Positions 25,640-34,718 of a stretch of 64,000 nt of DNA are shown one piece after another. A program made the translations under genes and the position numbers. The stretch comes from Pararobbsia silviterrae. Lineage in GTDB: Bacteria; Pseudomonadota; Gammaproteobacteria; Burkholderiales; Burkholderiaceae. The notes under the pieces are model-generated. The model worked only from the letters and a program-made list of their open reading frames with translations. It had not been told where the DNA came from and ran no database searches. The stretch is from assembly GCF_003628125.1 (NCBI RefSeq), contig NZ_RBZU01000001.1, forward strand, positions 372,001 through 436,000, given 5' to 3'. How positions within the stretch are numbered: the first letter of the stretch is position 1; every line of letters begins with the position of its first letter.

Positions 25640-27010
25640 TTACGACTGAATCATCGTGTGGTGTTTCGTATCGCGCATGCCTGCATAGACGAGCAGCGAG
25701 CAGAAAATCGCGGCCGTCACATACCAGTAGAACAGCGATTCATGGCCGGCCTGCTTGAGCCAGAGCGCGATGTATTCGGCCGTGCCGCCGAAGATCGATA
25801 CCGTCAGCGCATACGGCAAGCCGACGCCCAACGCGCGGATCTGCGCCGGGAACAGCTCGGCTTTGACGACGGCGTTGATCGATGTGTATCCCGACACGAT
25901 CACGAGCGCGCCAACGATTAATGCAAAGGCGACCCATGCGCTCTGCGTCGTGCTGATCGCGGTCATGATCGGGACGGTCAGCAGCGTGCCGAGCACACCG
26001 AACGCGATCAGCACGGGACGGCGTCCGATACGATCCGACAGCGCGCCGACGAGCGGCTGGATCAGCGCGAAAACGGTCAAGGACACCGCCGAAATCAGCG
26101 TCGCGTCGTGCTTGCCGAGACCGACCGTATTGACGAGAAATTTCTGCATATAGATCGAGTACGTGTAGAACGCGATCGTGCCGCCCATCGTGAGCCCGAC
26201 GACCGTCAGTACCGCGCGCGGATGCTCGCAAAGCGCGCGGATCGACGAGCCTTGCCGACCCGTCGCCCGCGTCCGTGTGAACTCTTCCGTTTCCTGCATC
26301 GTCGCGCGCAAACGCATCGCGGCGAGCGCGCACAGCGCGCCGATAAAAAACGGAATGCGCCATCCCCAGCTTTCGAGTTGTTCCGTGGTCAGGATCAGGC
26401 GCTGCAAGACGACGAGCAAGCCGAGCGCGAGCAATTGCCCCGCGATGAGCGTCACGTACTGGAAGCTCGAATAGAAGCCGCGATGGCGCGCGCTGGCAAT
26501 TTCGCTCAGATAGGTCGCCGACGTTCCGTACTCGCCGCCGACGCTGAGTCCTTGCAACAAGCGCGCCGTCACGAGCAGGGCAGGCGCCGCAACGCCGATC
26601 TGTGCGTACGACGGACACAGTGCAATGATCAGCGAGCCCGCGCACATCAACACGATCGACATCAGCAATGCCGAGCGGCGTCCGTATCGATCGGCGTACA
26701 GACCCATCAGCCAGCCGCCCGCGGGACGCGCGAGGAATCCGACGGCAAAGACGGCCGCGGTATTGAGCAGTTGCGCGGTTTGATCGCCGCTTGGAAAAAA
26801 CGCCCGCGCGAAATACAAGGCGAACGCCGAATACACATACCAGTCGTACCACTCGATCAGATTGCCGATCGATCCCGAGAAGATCGATCTAAGCCGGTCA
26901 CGTGCGCGAACGGTGCGAGGCGCATCCTCGTGGGCGTTTGAACCGGGGGCGGACGTGGGCGCGTGAGCAGCGCTGTCGGGCAGCGTGTCGTCGGAAAGGG
27001 TCGGGTCCAT
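25640..27010 (-). CDS. MFS transporter, metabolite:H+ symporter family (KgtP-like)
   Basis: 456 residues from ATG 27010, with AAGGAGA in front. After a polar N-terminal tail of ~40 residues come SGSIGNLIEWYDWYVYSAFALYFARAFFP, then FLARPAGGWLMGLYADRYGRRSALL, and RLLQGLSVGGEYGTSATYLSEIA. These are the MHS-family signatures of alpha-ketoglutarate and related dicarboxylate permeases. It imports an organic acid with H+ across the inner membrane; 2-oxoglutarate is the best guess by resemblance to KgtP. No enzyme gene is linked. Confidence 0.88.
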   Translation of the reverse strand: MDPTLSDDTLPDSAAHAPTSAPGSNAHEDAPRTVRARDRLRSIFSGSIGNLIEWYDWYVYSAFALYFARAFFPSGDQTAQLLNTAAVFAVGFLARPAGGWLMGLYADRYGRRSALLMSIVLMCAGSLIIALCPSYAQIGVAAPALLVTARLLQGLSVGGEYGTSATYLSEIASARHRGFYSSFQYVTLIAGQLLALGLLVVLQRLILTTEQLESWGWRIPFFIGALCALAAMRLRATMQETEEFTRTRATGRQGSSIRALCEHPRAVLTVVGLTMGGTIAFYTYSIYMQKFLVNTVGLGKHDATLISAVSLTVFALIQPLVGALSDRIGRRPVLIAFGVLGTLLTVPIMTAISTTQSAWVAFALIVGALVIVSGYTSINAVVKAELFPAQIRALGVGLPYALTVSIFGGTAEYIALWLKQAGHESLFYWYVTAAIFCSLLVYAGMRDTKHHTMIQS

Positions 27011-27617
27011 GGCGTCTCCTTGAATATTCTTGATCTGCCGGCAGGCGCGGCAGCAGGTGAGTCGCGGTCGACAGCGCTGATGCCTGCGTCCCGCGAAAAG
27101 CGCTCAAGTGTCGGCTTGAATCGATCCGTTGAAATGGATGAAGCCCGATTTTCAGAAGCGTCTTACGATCAAGCGGATGGGGATGACTGCGACGCGCAAG
27201 CGCGTCGACGGATGGACTGCGTGGAGTGACGCGGAAGACTGCGGATGCGATCGCGGAAAGACAACTTGATACACGCGATGAAGCGTTTGATCGTGCTGAC
27301 TGCGATCCGATGCAAACGAAAACGCCGACGCTAACGCCGGCAAAATAAAGCGCTAAGAAAGTGTGCGAGGAAAAGCGTCAAGACCACGCGTTGCGTCGAT
27401 GCGTGAGGTCGATGCATGGAGACGATGCATCAAGACGAAATACCAAGGCGAAGCGTTAGGTTATCGTGCTAAGACCAAGCACTAAGACTAAACGCTAAGA
27501 AAAATCGCTAAGACAAGGTGCTAAGGAAGATGCTTAAGATTAAGCACTCGGCCAGCGACGTGTTCAAACGAATCGCCAAACCAAAGAAACGCCAAGACAT
27601 CGACGCGTCGATGCGGC
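27011..27617. other. Intergenic region with degenerate CTAAGA repeats
   Basis: No gene is supported in 607 bp. From about 27343 to 27556 the motif GCTAAGA or close variants recurs (near 27350, 27470, 27485, 27495, 27510, 27525) at intervals of about 13-16 bp, interspersed with AAGCG. The stretch is A-rich on the plus strand and unlike the flanks. It lies downstream of the ArsC-like gene. Confidence 0.55.
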
Positions 27618-28145
27618 TCAAGCATCGTCATCGACCTTGAACGATGCACTCGGGTCGGTCTCGCGCAAGTTGTCGATGGTCGTGATCGTGTCCGCGCGCT
27701 TCATCGAGTGAAGCGGCAAGGCGACGAACACGCTGATACGTCGCAGGATCTGCCGGAACACTTTTTCGAATGCGCGAGCCTGCTCGGCGGTCGAGCCCTG
27801 TGCCTCGACCGGATCGGGAAAATTCCAGCGGCAGAAGATCGGGGTGCCCGGAAAGAGCGTCGGCGAAAGCGCACCCGATTGCGCGCACATGGCGATGATG
27901 ATGTCCATGGGTTCCGCGTCGGCGTCCGCGAAACGTCGCCAGCTCTTGGGATGCACGGGTTGCTCCGACGTCACGTGCGGTTCGAGCTGCGCGAGCGCGA
28001 GCGGATGCGCGCGCGCGGCGGGTTCGACGCCCGCGCTGAACGCGCCGAACTTCTTGCCTCCGAGCTCGCGCAACAGCGATTCGGCCATGATGCTTCGCGC
28101 CGAATTCGCCCAGCACAGGAACAGCACATTGCACTTGTCTTTCAT
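27618..28145 (-). CDS. arsC: Arsenate reductase / low-molecular-weight protein tyrosine phosphatase fold
   Basis: ATG 28145 (MKDKCNVLFLC) gives 175 residues. The phosphate-binding loop CWANSARS (Cys11-x5-Arg17) and the DP loop NFPDPVEA match LMW-PTPase-type arsenate reductases (PF01451). Most members have CVGNSARS; Trp-Ala replaces Val-Gly here. A C-terminal extension of about 40 residues carries no extra conserved Cys that would act as resolving residue in the ArsC redox relay. No arsR, acr3 or arsB gene is linked, so a phosphatase role is also possible. Confidence 0.78.
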   Translation of the reverse strand: MKDKCNVLFLCWANSARSIMAESLLRELGGKKFGAFSAGVEPAARAHPLALAQLEPHVTSEQPVHPKSWRRFADADAEPMDIIIAMCAQSGALSPTLFPGTPIFCRWNFPDPVEAQGSTAEQARAFEKVFRQILRRISVFVALPLHSMKRADTITTIDNLRETDPSASFKVDDDA

Positions 28146-28659
28146 CGTGGACTCCGCGAACGCCTGATGTTCTCCCGCCGTGATGCGATGCCTCGCTCGC
28201 CGTCGGTCGAATCCGTCAGGACCCGCAAAGCGCTCGTGCCTCGAACGAAACAACGTCTTTTTCCGCTAAACAGCGACGTGTCGTGCGCGCTGCGTTCCCG
28301 CGAGCACGCCACCCTTCTGTTTATCGGATGCGGATCGCAAACCTTGACCGGAACGTGTCGAAGCAATCTGCTAATCCATAAGCAAGGTGCATGAAATCGG
28401 GCGGTCGATCGATGACGCGCGTTCAGCGACGTGCGTTAAGCGGCGTACCTAAGTGACGCCCGTAAGCGATGCGCGGTAAGCGGCGCGCGGCACCGCGATA
28501 TCGCGCGTGTTCGTACTGGCGAGATATACTCACCGTCCATGATTGAGCCAGCCCGGCGCGGCCCGAGTCACGACGCCGCGCGGCAATGCGCTTGCCGGCC
28601 CGTACGATTCCTTCAGGGGCCTTTCCGACATCTGCACCCTGCGGTCACGGCATAGAACC
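28146..28659. other. Intergenic region between the ArsC-like and GGDEF genes
   Basis: No gene is supported in 514 bp. Bases 28430-28495 contain several copies of GTAAGCG or TTAAGCG in a loose direct-repeat arrangement. This is the upstream region of both divergent genes. An open frame continuous with the GGDEF gene reaches 28543 but lacks a ribosome site. Confidence 0.5.
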
Positions 28660-30660
28660 ATGGAACGGTGGTCCCTCAAGTCTCGCGTTGTGTCGATGAC
28701 CGTCGCGGTGCTCGCAGTGTTGATGCTGTTGTTGATCCTCGTTGCGCGTCACTATTCGAACATCGGCCTGCGGCACGTCCTTCAGGAGCAGCAAGACAAT
28801 CAGGTCGCGCTCGTGGCGACCCAGCTCGACGACAAGTTCGAACTGCGCATCCGGATCCTGCAGGCCGTTGCCGTGCAGCTTGCCGACTCGATCGATTCGA
28901 ATCCCGACCGGCTGCTGGCCCTCGCACGGCGCTCGGTCGCGCTGCCCGCTTCGTTCGACTGGCTGCAGTTGCTGGCGCCCGACGGCAGTCGAATCTTCGA
29001 TACGCGTACGCCATTGGCGCGTTATCCGAGCGCGGTGGATCGCACGTACTTCCGCGAGATCATGGCGGGCGCACCGCATACGATCACCGGACCGCAACTG
29101 AGCCGTACGACGGGCCGTCCGGTCGTGACGCTGTCGGTCCCCGTGCTGAGTGCCGACGGGCGCGTCGTCGCCGTGCTCAATGGCGGACTCGATCTTCAGA
29201 ACCGGAATTTCCTGACCGAACTCGCCAGCATGCGGCCCATGCCGACGAGCGCGTTCTGTCTCGTCACACTGGACTCGCCGTCGGTCTACGTCATGCATCC
29301 CGATACGTCGCGGATTCTTGCGCCGGCCCGCGGTGCGCGCGAATCGTGCGGCGAGGATCGCGCGCGGCGACTCTGGACGCTGGGGCCCGCGCTCGCGCCG
29401 ATCATCTCGCATCGCGGGCTCGAAACGATCCATTGGGAACTCGTCTCGAATCTGCCGCCCGAGGAAGCTTATGTGCCGTTCGCGAATGCGCGGCCGAAGG
29501 TCGCCGTCGTGTGTCTCGTCGCGCTCGCGCTCGGCGCGCTGCTCGTCTATGTGATGGTGTGCCGGCTGCTGGTGCCCGTGCAGCAGATGCATCGCGTCGT
29601 GCTCCAAAGCGCTCAGGATCCGGATGCCTACAAAGCGCTTGCGACGACGCGCTCGGATGAGGTCGGCGATTTGTCGCGCGCGTTTGCGTCGTTGATGGAG
29701 CAACTCGCGATCAAGACCGAAGGCCTGCACGAGGCCGGCAAACTCGCGCTCGAGCGCAAGCAACTGATCGAAGCCATCGCCGATCGCATTCCCGATCTCG
29801 TCGCCTATCTCGATCGCGACGAACGCTACGTGTTTGCGAATCGCGCGTACGAGGCGCGATTCGGCTGGTCGGTCTCGGCGATGATCGGGCGTACCGTGCG
29901 CGAAGTCTGGGGCGATGCGCTCTATGACGCGTATGTCGCGCCGAACATGGCGTTGGCGCGCCTCGGCGAACCCGTGTCGTTCGACTATGTCTGGCAGTCG
30001 CCGAGCGGGCCGCGCACGTTCGAGGTCATGTACAAGCCCGTCAGGGATGCCGACGCGTGCGTCGCCGGTATTCACGTCTATTCGCGCGATGTCACCGACG
30101 AACGCGAAGAGCTTCGGCGTCTCGAACAAACGACGCTCGTCGATCATCTGACGGAACTGCTCAATCGCAAGGGTTTCGATCGCCGCTTCGCGGAGGCATT
30201 CGAGCGCGCGCATGAGACCCGGCATGAGACCCGGCAGCCGATCGCATTGCTGCTCGTCGATCTCGACGATTTCAAGGACGTCAACGACACGTTCGGGCAC
30301 GCGCGCGGCGATCGCCTGCTCGGCCTCGTGGCCGCCCGTCTCGAAGGCTGCGTCAGTGCGCTCGACGCCGTCGCGCGGATCGGCGGCGACGAATTCGCGG
30401 TCGTGCTCGAACGCGTGGTCGCGCCGCATGCGGTCGACACGGTCGCGCTGCGGATCGTGCGTGCGCTCTTGGAACCCTATGAGATCGACGGATGCGTCGT
30501 GCGTTGCAGCGCGAGCGTCGGCGCGGCGATTCACGATCCGCGCGACAGCAGTTCGCCCAATGAGCTGTTCATGCGCGCCGACACCGCGCTCTATGCCGCA
30601 AAGCATGCGGGCAAGGGCCAATACACCTTGTTCGACCACCATCGCGCTCGCGCGGTCTGA
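28660..30660 (+). CDS. Membrane diguanylate cyclase: Cache-HAMP-PAS-GGDEF
   Basis: ATG 28660 (MERWSLKSRVVSMTVAVLAVLMLLLILV) gives 666 residues. A first membrane helix (~9-29), a periplasmic dCache domain (~30-285) and a second helix (~292-315) are followed by HAMP (~316-370), PAS (~385-490) and GGDEF (~500-660). The active-site loop GGDEF is at 575-579, so c-di-GMP synthesis is likely. The inhibitory I-site RxxD five residues upstream is absent (SALD), so classical product inhibition is not expected. Two tandem HETR units (HETRHETR) near residue 520 come from a 12-bp DNA repeat. No EAL domain is present. Confidence 0.9.
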   Translation: MERWSLKSRVVSMTVAVLAVLMLLLILVARHYSNIGLRHVLQEQQDNQVALVATQLDDKFELRIRILQAVAVQLADSIDSNPDRLLALARRSVALPASFDWLQLLAPDGSRIFDTRTPLARYPSAVDRTYFREIMAGAPHTITGPQLSRTTGRPVVTLSVPVLSADGRVVAVLNGGLDLQNRNFLTELASMRPMPTSAFCLVTLDSPSVYVMHPDTSRILAPARGARESCGEDRARRLWTLGPALAPIISHRGLETIHWELVSNLPPEEAYVPFANARPKVAVVCLVALALGALLVYVMVCRLLVPVQQMHRVVLQSAQDPDAYKALATTRSDEVGDLSRAFASLMEQLAIKTEGLHEAGKLALERKQLIEAIADRIPDLVAYLDRDERYVFANRAYEARFGWSVSAMIGRTVREVWGDALYDAYVAPNMALARLGEPVSFDYVWQSPSGPRTFEVMYKPVRDADACVAGIHVYSRDVTDEREELRRLEQTTLVDHLTELLNRKGFDRRFAEAFERAHETRHETRQPIALLLVDLDDFKDVNDTFGHARGDRLLGLVAARLEGCVSALDAVARIGGDEFAVVLERVVAPHAVDTVALRIVRALLEPYEIDGCVVRCSASVGAAIHDPRDSSSPNELFMRADTALYAAKHAGKGQYTLFDHHRARAV

Positions 30661-30689
30661 CGGCGCGGACCGGCTCCGTGTCGGCGGGC

Positions 30690-31112
30690 TTACGGTTTTT
30701 TCCGTGGGGTTTTGCGCGCGCGCGATGCGGCGCCGCTGCGTTTGCGCGATCCGGGCTCGACGCCGATGCGTGCGTCGCGGCGCCCGACGAGACGCGCGAG
30801 CTTGAGCGCGATCGATTCGAATTCCGGATGGGTTTGCGATACGTAGAGCCACTTGCCGATCACGGGATGGACGACGAGTTCCGGAACGTCGTCGAGCAGG
30901 CTCGCGTGATGATCCTGCGATGTGCAGACGGCGAGGCCGTTCCAGGGTTCCTCGCCTTGCGAGACCGCGAGACACAGCAGGCCGTCGAGATATGCGGCGT
31001 CCATCATGAAGAACTTGCGCGTCATGAAGCCGGGATCGTCTTCGAGCGATTCGAAGACCCAGAACAGCGGGCTCACGCGCCGGACTTTGGGATTCAGGTC
31101 GATCGGTTTCAT
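30690..31112 (-). CDS. Hypothetical protein
   Basis: ATG 31112 (MKPIDLNPKVRRVSPLFWVF) gives 140 residues. The core (ESLEDDPGFMTRKFFMMDAAYLDGLLCLAVSQGEEPWNGLAVCTSQDHHASLL) looks globular and cytosolic. The tail from ~115 is Arg/Lys-rich (GSRKRSGAASRARKTPRKKP), perhaps for nucleic-acid contact. No known domain was recognised. It is convergent with the GGDEF gene, 29 bp apart. Confidence 0.65.
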   Translation of the reverse strand: MKPIDLNPKVRRVSPLFWVFESLEDDPGFMTRKFFMMDAAYLDGLLCLAVSQGEEPWNGLAVCTSQDHHASLLDDVPELVVHPVIGKWLYVSQTHPEFESIALKLARLVGRRDARIGVEPGSRKRSGAASRARKTPRKKP

Positions 31113-31364
31113 CGGATGACTCGTGTAGGGCCAGCGGGAGGCGCACGGCGTGCAGGCGGTGTTGGCGCGCCGTGAGGCCATCGCGAACGGCCCGATGCAC
31201 GCGGAGCGGCGGGCGATGCCGTCGGCACGATCGTCTATTGTGCGGGAATTGCCCGGGGGCGGTCGGATTCAGTAGTACGATAGCCGTGTCCGGCCTCTAG
31301 CCGGGCGAAGTCAATGAAGCCCCGAACTCCGCATTTCAAGTCTCTTCCCAGGTAGGAGGTAACC

Positions 31365-31634
31365 ATGGAACACGCTTCGCACGGCATCATCTTCTGGATC
31401 ATCATCGGCGGTATTGCAGGCGCATTGGCAGGACGGATCGTCGATGGCGGCGGGTTCGGTATTCTGATGGACATCATCGTCGGCGTGGTCGGCGCGTTTA
31501 TCGGCGGCTGGCTCGGCGGCGTGCTCGGCATCAGTCTCGGCGGCGGTATCCTCGGATCGTTGCTCACGGCGTTGATCGGCGCGGTCGTGCTGCTCGCGAT
31601 CCTGCGGCTGCTCGGGCGAGGGCGCAGCGCTTAG
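31365..31634 (+). CDS. GlsB/YeaQ/YmgE family membrane protein
   Basis: An 89-residue protein starting at ATG 31365 with GTAGGAGGT upstream. Three glycine-rich membrane segments (HGIIFWIIIGGIAGALAGRIVDGGGFGILMDIIVGVVGAFIGGWLGGVLG and AVVLLAILRLLG) match the transglycosylase-associated/GlsB family (PF04226), small inner-membrane proteins induced by envelope or general stress. The biochemical function is not established for the family. Confidence 0.9.
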   Translation: MEHASHGIIFWIIIGGIAGALAGRIVDGGGFGILMDIIVGVVGAFIGGWLGGVLGISLGGGILGSLLTALIGAVVLLAILRLLGRGRSA

Positions 31635-31890
31635 TACGGATGCGCCGCGGGCGTTCGAGATGGGCGCCCGAAGCAGGTAAGCAGCGCGTCTTGAGGTCCG
31701 TTCGGACGTGCCTGACGTGCGGCTTGAATACCTGGCGTATCACTGAATATCGGGCGCGAAGCGCGTGCGGCCCGGTTTGAACCGAATCGGCGCGCGGTAT
31801 GCCGATTCGGCTTCGATATGTATCGATTCGCATCGCAGTGCATCGATTCGCGTGGCTGATCCGCGCGGCTGATCCGTGCTCGATGTGACC

Positions 31891-33174
31891 CTAAGCGCAA
31901 TGCGGCCGGGCATCGTGTTCGTCGTGTGCGTGCCCCGCGTCGATGCAGTCTTCGTCCTCGATTTGCACGGTCACGTGCGTGATGCCGTAACGCTGCTCCA
32001 GCCGCCGCTGCACCGCGATCACGACCTCGCGCGCCGTCGCGCCGGGCATCGGGTGCACGTGCAGCGTGAGCAGATGCTGTTCGGCCGTGATCGACCACGC
32101 ATGAATATGGTGTGCGTCGCGTACGACGTCGACGTGATGTTCGAGATCGGCCTTGATCTCCGCGAGATCGATGCCTTCGGGTGTCCCTTCGAGCAGGATG
32201 TGCGCCGACGATTTGACGATACCCCACGCGCTTTTGAGAATGATGAGCGCGACGAAGATCGAGAGGATCGGATCGATCGGCGTCCAACCCGTGAAGAGAA
32301 TCACGACGGCCGCGACGATCGCGGCAGCGGAGCCGAGCATGTCGCCGAGCACGTGCAGCCATGCGCCGCGCAGATTCAGATTCTCGCGATTGCCGCCGTG
32401 CAGGATCATGAACGCCGCGATATTGGCCGCGAGACCGATGACGGCGACGACGAACATCGTGCGTCCGGCGACGGGCACGGGCGCCGCGAAGCGCGCGATC
32501 GCTTCATAGACGATCCAGGCCGCGATCACGAACAGCGCACAGCCATTGACGAACGCGGCGAGAATTTCGAGCCGCTTGTAGCCATACGAGAGTTCGGCCG
32601 TCGCGGGGCGCTTGCCGTACTGAATCGCGAGCCAGCTGAAGCCGAGCGCGGCGGCGTCGCTGATCATGTGACCGGCGTCGGCGAGCAGCGCGAGCGACCC
32701 CGACAGCACACCGCCGACGACCTCGACGATCATGAACGCCGCGATGATCGCGAAGGCCCAGCCGATGCGCCGCTGATCGGTGACGCCATGCAAGTGGTCG
32801 TGGCCCGCATGGCTATGACCGGCGTGATGATGGCCCGCATGACGGTGCCCCGCGTGATCGTGATCGGCGTGCGCGTGATCGACTTGGTTGTTACCCACGT
32901 GATCGTGATCGGCATGACGGTGATCGGCGCACGCGTGATCCGCGTGTCTGTCACCCGTGTGATCGTGGTCGGCGTGATCGTGACCTGCTTGGCCCCGACC
33001 CGAATGATTGTGGCCCGTTTGGCCGTGGTCGGCGTGGCGGTGGTCCGCATGATCCCCGTCGCGATCATCATGCGCAGGGTCATGTGCATGACCCTGCGCG
33101 TCGTGGTCTTCTTCGGCGCGCGGGGGCTGTGTCATGGGTTTCGTGGCGGGCGCGCGATGCAGGTCATCGGCCAT
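31891..33174 (-). CDS. CDF-family zinc/divalent-cation exporter with long His-rich N-terminus
   Basis: A 427-residue protein. Residues ~15-130 are an extreme His/Asp-rich region built from HADHD/HAGH-type units, about three times longer than in typical ZitB/CzcD proteins. Six membrane segments follow (~135-320) with the metal-site motif LLADAGHMISDAAA and the helix-V HVLGDMLGS. The cytosolic C-terminal domain ends in another His cluster (DAGHAHDEHDARPHCA). CDF exporters expel Zn2+, Co2+ or Cd2+ in exchange for H+. The gene is divergent from an SmtB-type regulator 63 bp away, which fits zinc-induced expression. Confidence 0.93.
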   Translation of the reverse strand: MADDLHRAPATKPMTQPPRAEEDHDAQGHAHDPAHDDRDGDHADHRHADHGQTGHNHSGRGQAGHDHADHDHTGDRHADHACADHRHADHDHVGNNQVDHAHADHDHAGHRHAGHHHAGHSHAGHDHLHGVTDQRRIGWAFAIIAAFMIVEVVGGVLSGSLALLADAGHMISDAAALGFSWLAIQYGKRPATAELSYGYKRLEILAAFVNGCALFVIAAWIVYEAIARFAAPVPVAGRTMFVVAVIGLAANIAAFMILHGGNRENLNLRGAWLHVLGDMLGSAAAIVAAVVILFTGWTPIDPILSIFVALIILKSAWGIVKSSAHILLEGTPEGIDLAEIKADLEHHVDVVRDAHHIHAWSITAEQHLLTLHVHPMPGATAREVVIAVQRRLEQRYGITHVTVQIEDEDCIDAGHAHDEHDARPHCA

Positions 33175-33220
33175 GGCAAATCTCGCTTGATCAATACGTC
33201 AAGCACGCATTATATAGACG

Positions 33221-33238
33221 TATAAACGTTCGTTGATA
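33221..33238. promoter_or_regulatory. Imperfect palindrome in the cdf-arsR divergent promoter
   Basis: TATAAACG (33221-33228) and CGTTGATA (33231-33238) form an 8-2-8 inverted repeat with one mismatch, ending on the regulator's ATG. ArsR/SmtB operators are AT-rich imperfect repeats at this kind of position, so it may be the regulator's binding site for both genes. Confidence 0.45.
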
Positions 33239-33594
33239 TGAATAAATCTGGAGCGACGATGCGCGCAGCGGACTTGAGCGACGATCAGATCGTCGAACTC
33301 GCCGAGATGTTTCGCCTGATGGGAGATCCGAGCCGTCTCAGGATCATCGCGGCCTGCCTGGCCGAGCCGACCTATGTGTCGGACCTCGCGGCGCGGCTTG
33401 GACTGTCGCAGCCGCTCGTGAGCCATCATTTGCGGCTTTTGCGCGCCGCGCGCGTGCTGCGCGCCGAACGCAAGGGCAAGCAGATGTTCTACGAGGCGGC
33501 CGACGAGCACGTCACGCGCGTCATCGACGACATGGCCGCGCACGTTTGCGAACACCCGGCTTCGGATCTCGAAGACGGTATGCGATCTGACTAG
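33238..33594 (+). CDS. ArsR/SmtB-family metalloregulator (Zn-type alpha-5 site)
   Basis: A 118-residue winged-helix repressor. The recognition helix lies in SDLAARLGLSQPLVSHHLRLL. The last helix contains D89-x-H91-x10-H102-xx-E105, exactly the alpha-5 ligand pattern of SmtB/ZiaR zinc sensors; CzrA has His in place of the last Glu. The alpha-3 cysteine motif of arsenic and cadmium sensors (ELCVCDL) is replaced by YVSDLA, so it should not sense As. It presumably represses the divergent CDF exporter and itself until zinc binds. Confidence 0.9.
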   Translation: MNKSGATMRAADLSDDQIVELAEMFRLMGDPSRLRIIAACLAEPTYVSDLAARLGLSQPLVSHHLRLLRAARVLRAERKGKQMFYEAADEHVTRVIDDMAAHVCEHPASDLEDGMRSD

Positions 33595-33746
33595 ATCAAT
33601 CTGGTCATATCGCGTCGAAACCGTTCAGGATCGTTCCGATCCGCAGGCCCATTTTCATTTGTAGGTAAATAGGACGAATCGGAGACTTTCCGGCCGTAAT
33701 GTTGAACGCAGGGCTGCAAAGACAGCGAGTTCACCAGGGGGCCAAC

Positions 33747-34049
33747 ATGACTCATCTCGACGATGCCGAATGGGCGCGTATCGCACATTTGTTCGACGAA
33801 CCGCGTTCGCGCAAGGGCGCCGGACGCCCGTGCGCCAATCCGCGCGCGATTCTCGACGCGATCCGCTGGGTCGAGCAGACGGGTGAACGCTGGCTCCATC
33901 TCCCTGCCTCGTTTCCCCCCCAGCAGACGTGCTATATGAAATTCCTTCAGTGGCGCAAGGACGGCCGAATCGCCGAGGTCGAGCGTCTGCTCGGCACGGT
34001 TGCGCAAGACGACGCGTCGGTCGAGCCGGCGCGTCAACAGGCGGCCTGA
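33747..34049 (+). CDS. IS5-type transposase N-terminal domain protein (orphan fragment or domesticated)
   Basis: ATG 33747 (MTHLDDAEWARIAHLFDEP) gives 100 residues. The DUF4096-type segment (RSRKGAGRPCANPRAILDAIRWVEQTGERWLHLPASFPPQQTCYMKFLQWRKDGRI) is the N-terminal DNA-binding part of IS5-group transposases. The DDE catalytic domain is absent, and no terminal inverted repeats were seen around the gene. The reading frame is intact and has a ribosome-site-like AGGGGG. It may be a leftover of an insertion sequence or a retained small DNA-binding protein. Confidence 0.7.
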   Translation: MTHLDDAEWARIAHLFDEPRSRKGAGRPCANPRAILDAIRWVEQTGERWLHLPASFPPQQTCYMKFLQWRKDGRIAEVERLLGTVAQDDASVEPARQQAA

Positions 34050-34289
34050 AACGCGCGGTCGGCGCCGCGCGCCGCGTGCGCGAGGCGCGTCTGGGGCATC
34101 GAGGCTCGCCGCGCGACGCGCGGTGTCTCCGGGCGTCCGATGCGCGATTCGAATCCTTCGGAAAGTCGAAGCCGTCGATGCTCGACGCACGTTCGTCGGC
34201 GGCGCGCGGCCGCGTACCGATCGTGCGTTTGAATGACACGCACGGCCGATACAATAGGCGCCCCTCTTCCTTTCCGATTGGAGAACTCC

Positions 34290-34697
34290 ATGAAGTCTCG
34301 CGTGGCCCTGCTCGTCTCGATGATCGTCTCCGCCGCGTGCGCCACGAGCGCACTGGCCGGTACGATCGAAAAACTGCCCTCGGGCGTGATCGTCGAGCAC
34401 CTCGTCGACGGCAACGGCCCGAAGCCCGCCGCATCGAGCACGGTCAAGGTCAACTATCGCGGCACGCTTGCGAACGGCACGGAGTTCGATAGCTCGGCCA
34501 AGCACGGCGGCGCGGCGACGTTTCCGCTCGATCACGTGATCCCGTGCTGGACGCAAGGCCTGCAGACCGTCAAGGTCGGCGGCAAGGCCAAGCTCACGTG
34601 CCCGGCGGCGACCGCTTATGGCGACCGCGGCATCGGCCCGATCCCGCCGAACAGCCAGCTGACGTTCGAAGTCGAGCTCGTCGGCATCGTCAACTAA
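34290..34697 (+). CDS. Exported FKBP-type peptidyl-prolyl cis-trans isomerase
   Basis: ATG 34290 (MKSRVALLVSMIVSAACATSALAG) gives 135 residues: a signal peptide of about 23 residues plus a single FKBP domain. The domain shows VKVNYRGTLANGTEFDSS, FPLDHVIPCWTQGLQTVKVGGKAKLTCPAATAYGDRG and IPPNSQLTFEVELVGI. In the active-site edge the usual VIPGW has become VIPCW. It would catalyse proline isomerisation in the periplasm. A TACAAT box ~40 bp upstream is a possible -10. Confidence 0.9.
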   Translation: MKSRVALLVSMIVSAACATSALAGTIEKLPSGVIVEHLVDGNGPKPAASSTVKVNYRGTLANGTEFDSSAKHGGAATFPLDHVIPCWTQGLQTVKVGGKAKLTCPAATAYGDRGIGPIPPNSQLTFEVELVGIVN

Positions 34698-34718
34698 GAT
34701 CGGCCGAACCAGGCCAAG

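Noticed and set aside
27618-28145. A complete arsenic resistance operon
   Set aside because: Only an ArsC/LMW-PTPase-type gene is present, and the ArsR-family gene at 33238 has a zinc-type site instead of an arsenic site.
28645-31200. 851-residue open frame on the minus strand
   Set aside because: It runs opposite the Cache-PAS-GGDEF gene and the 30690-31112 region, with Arg/His-rich shadow composition. The real gene shows clear domains.
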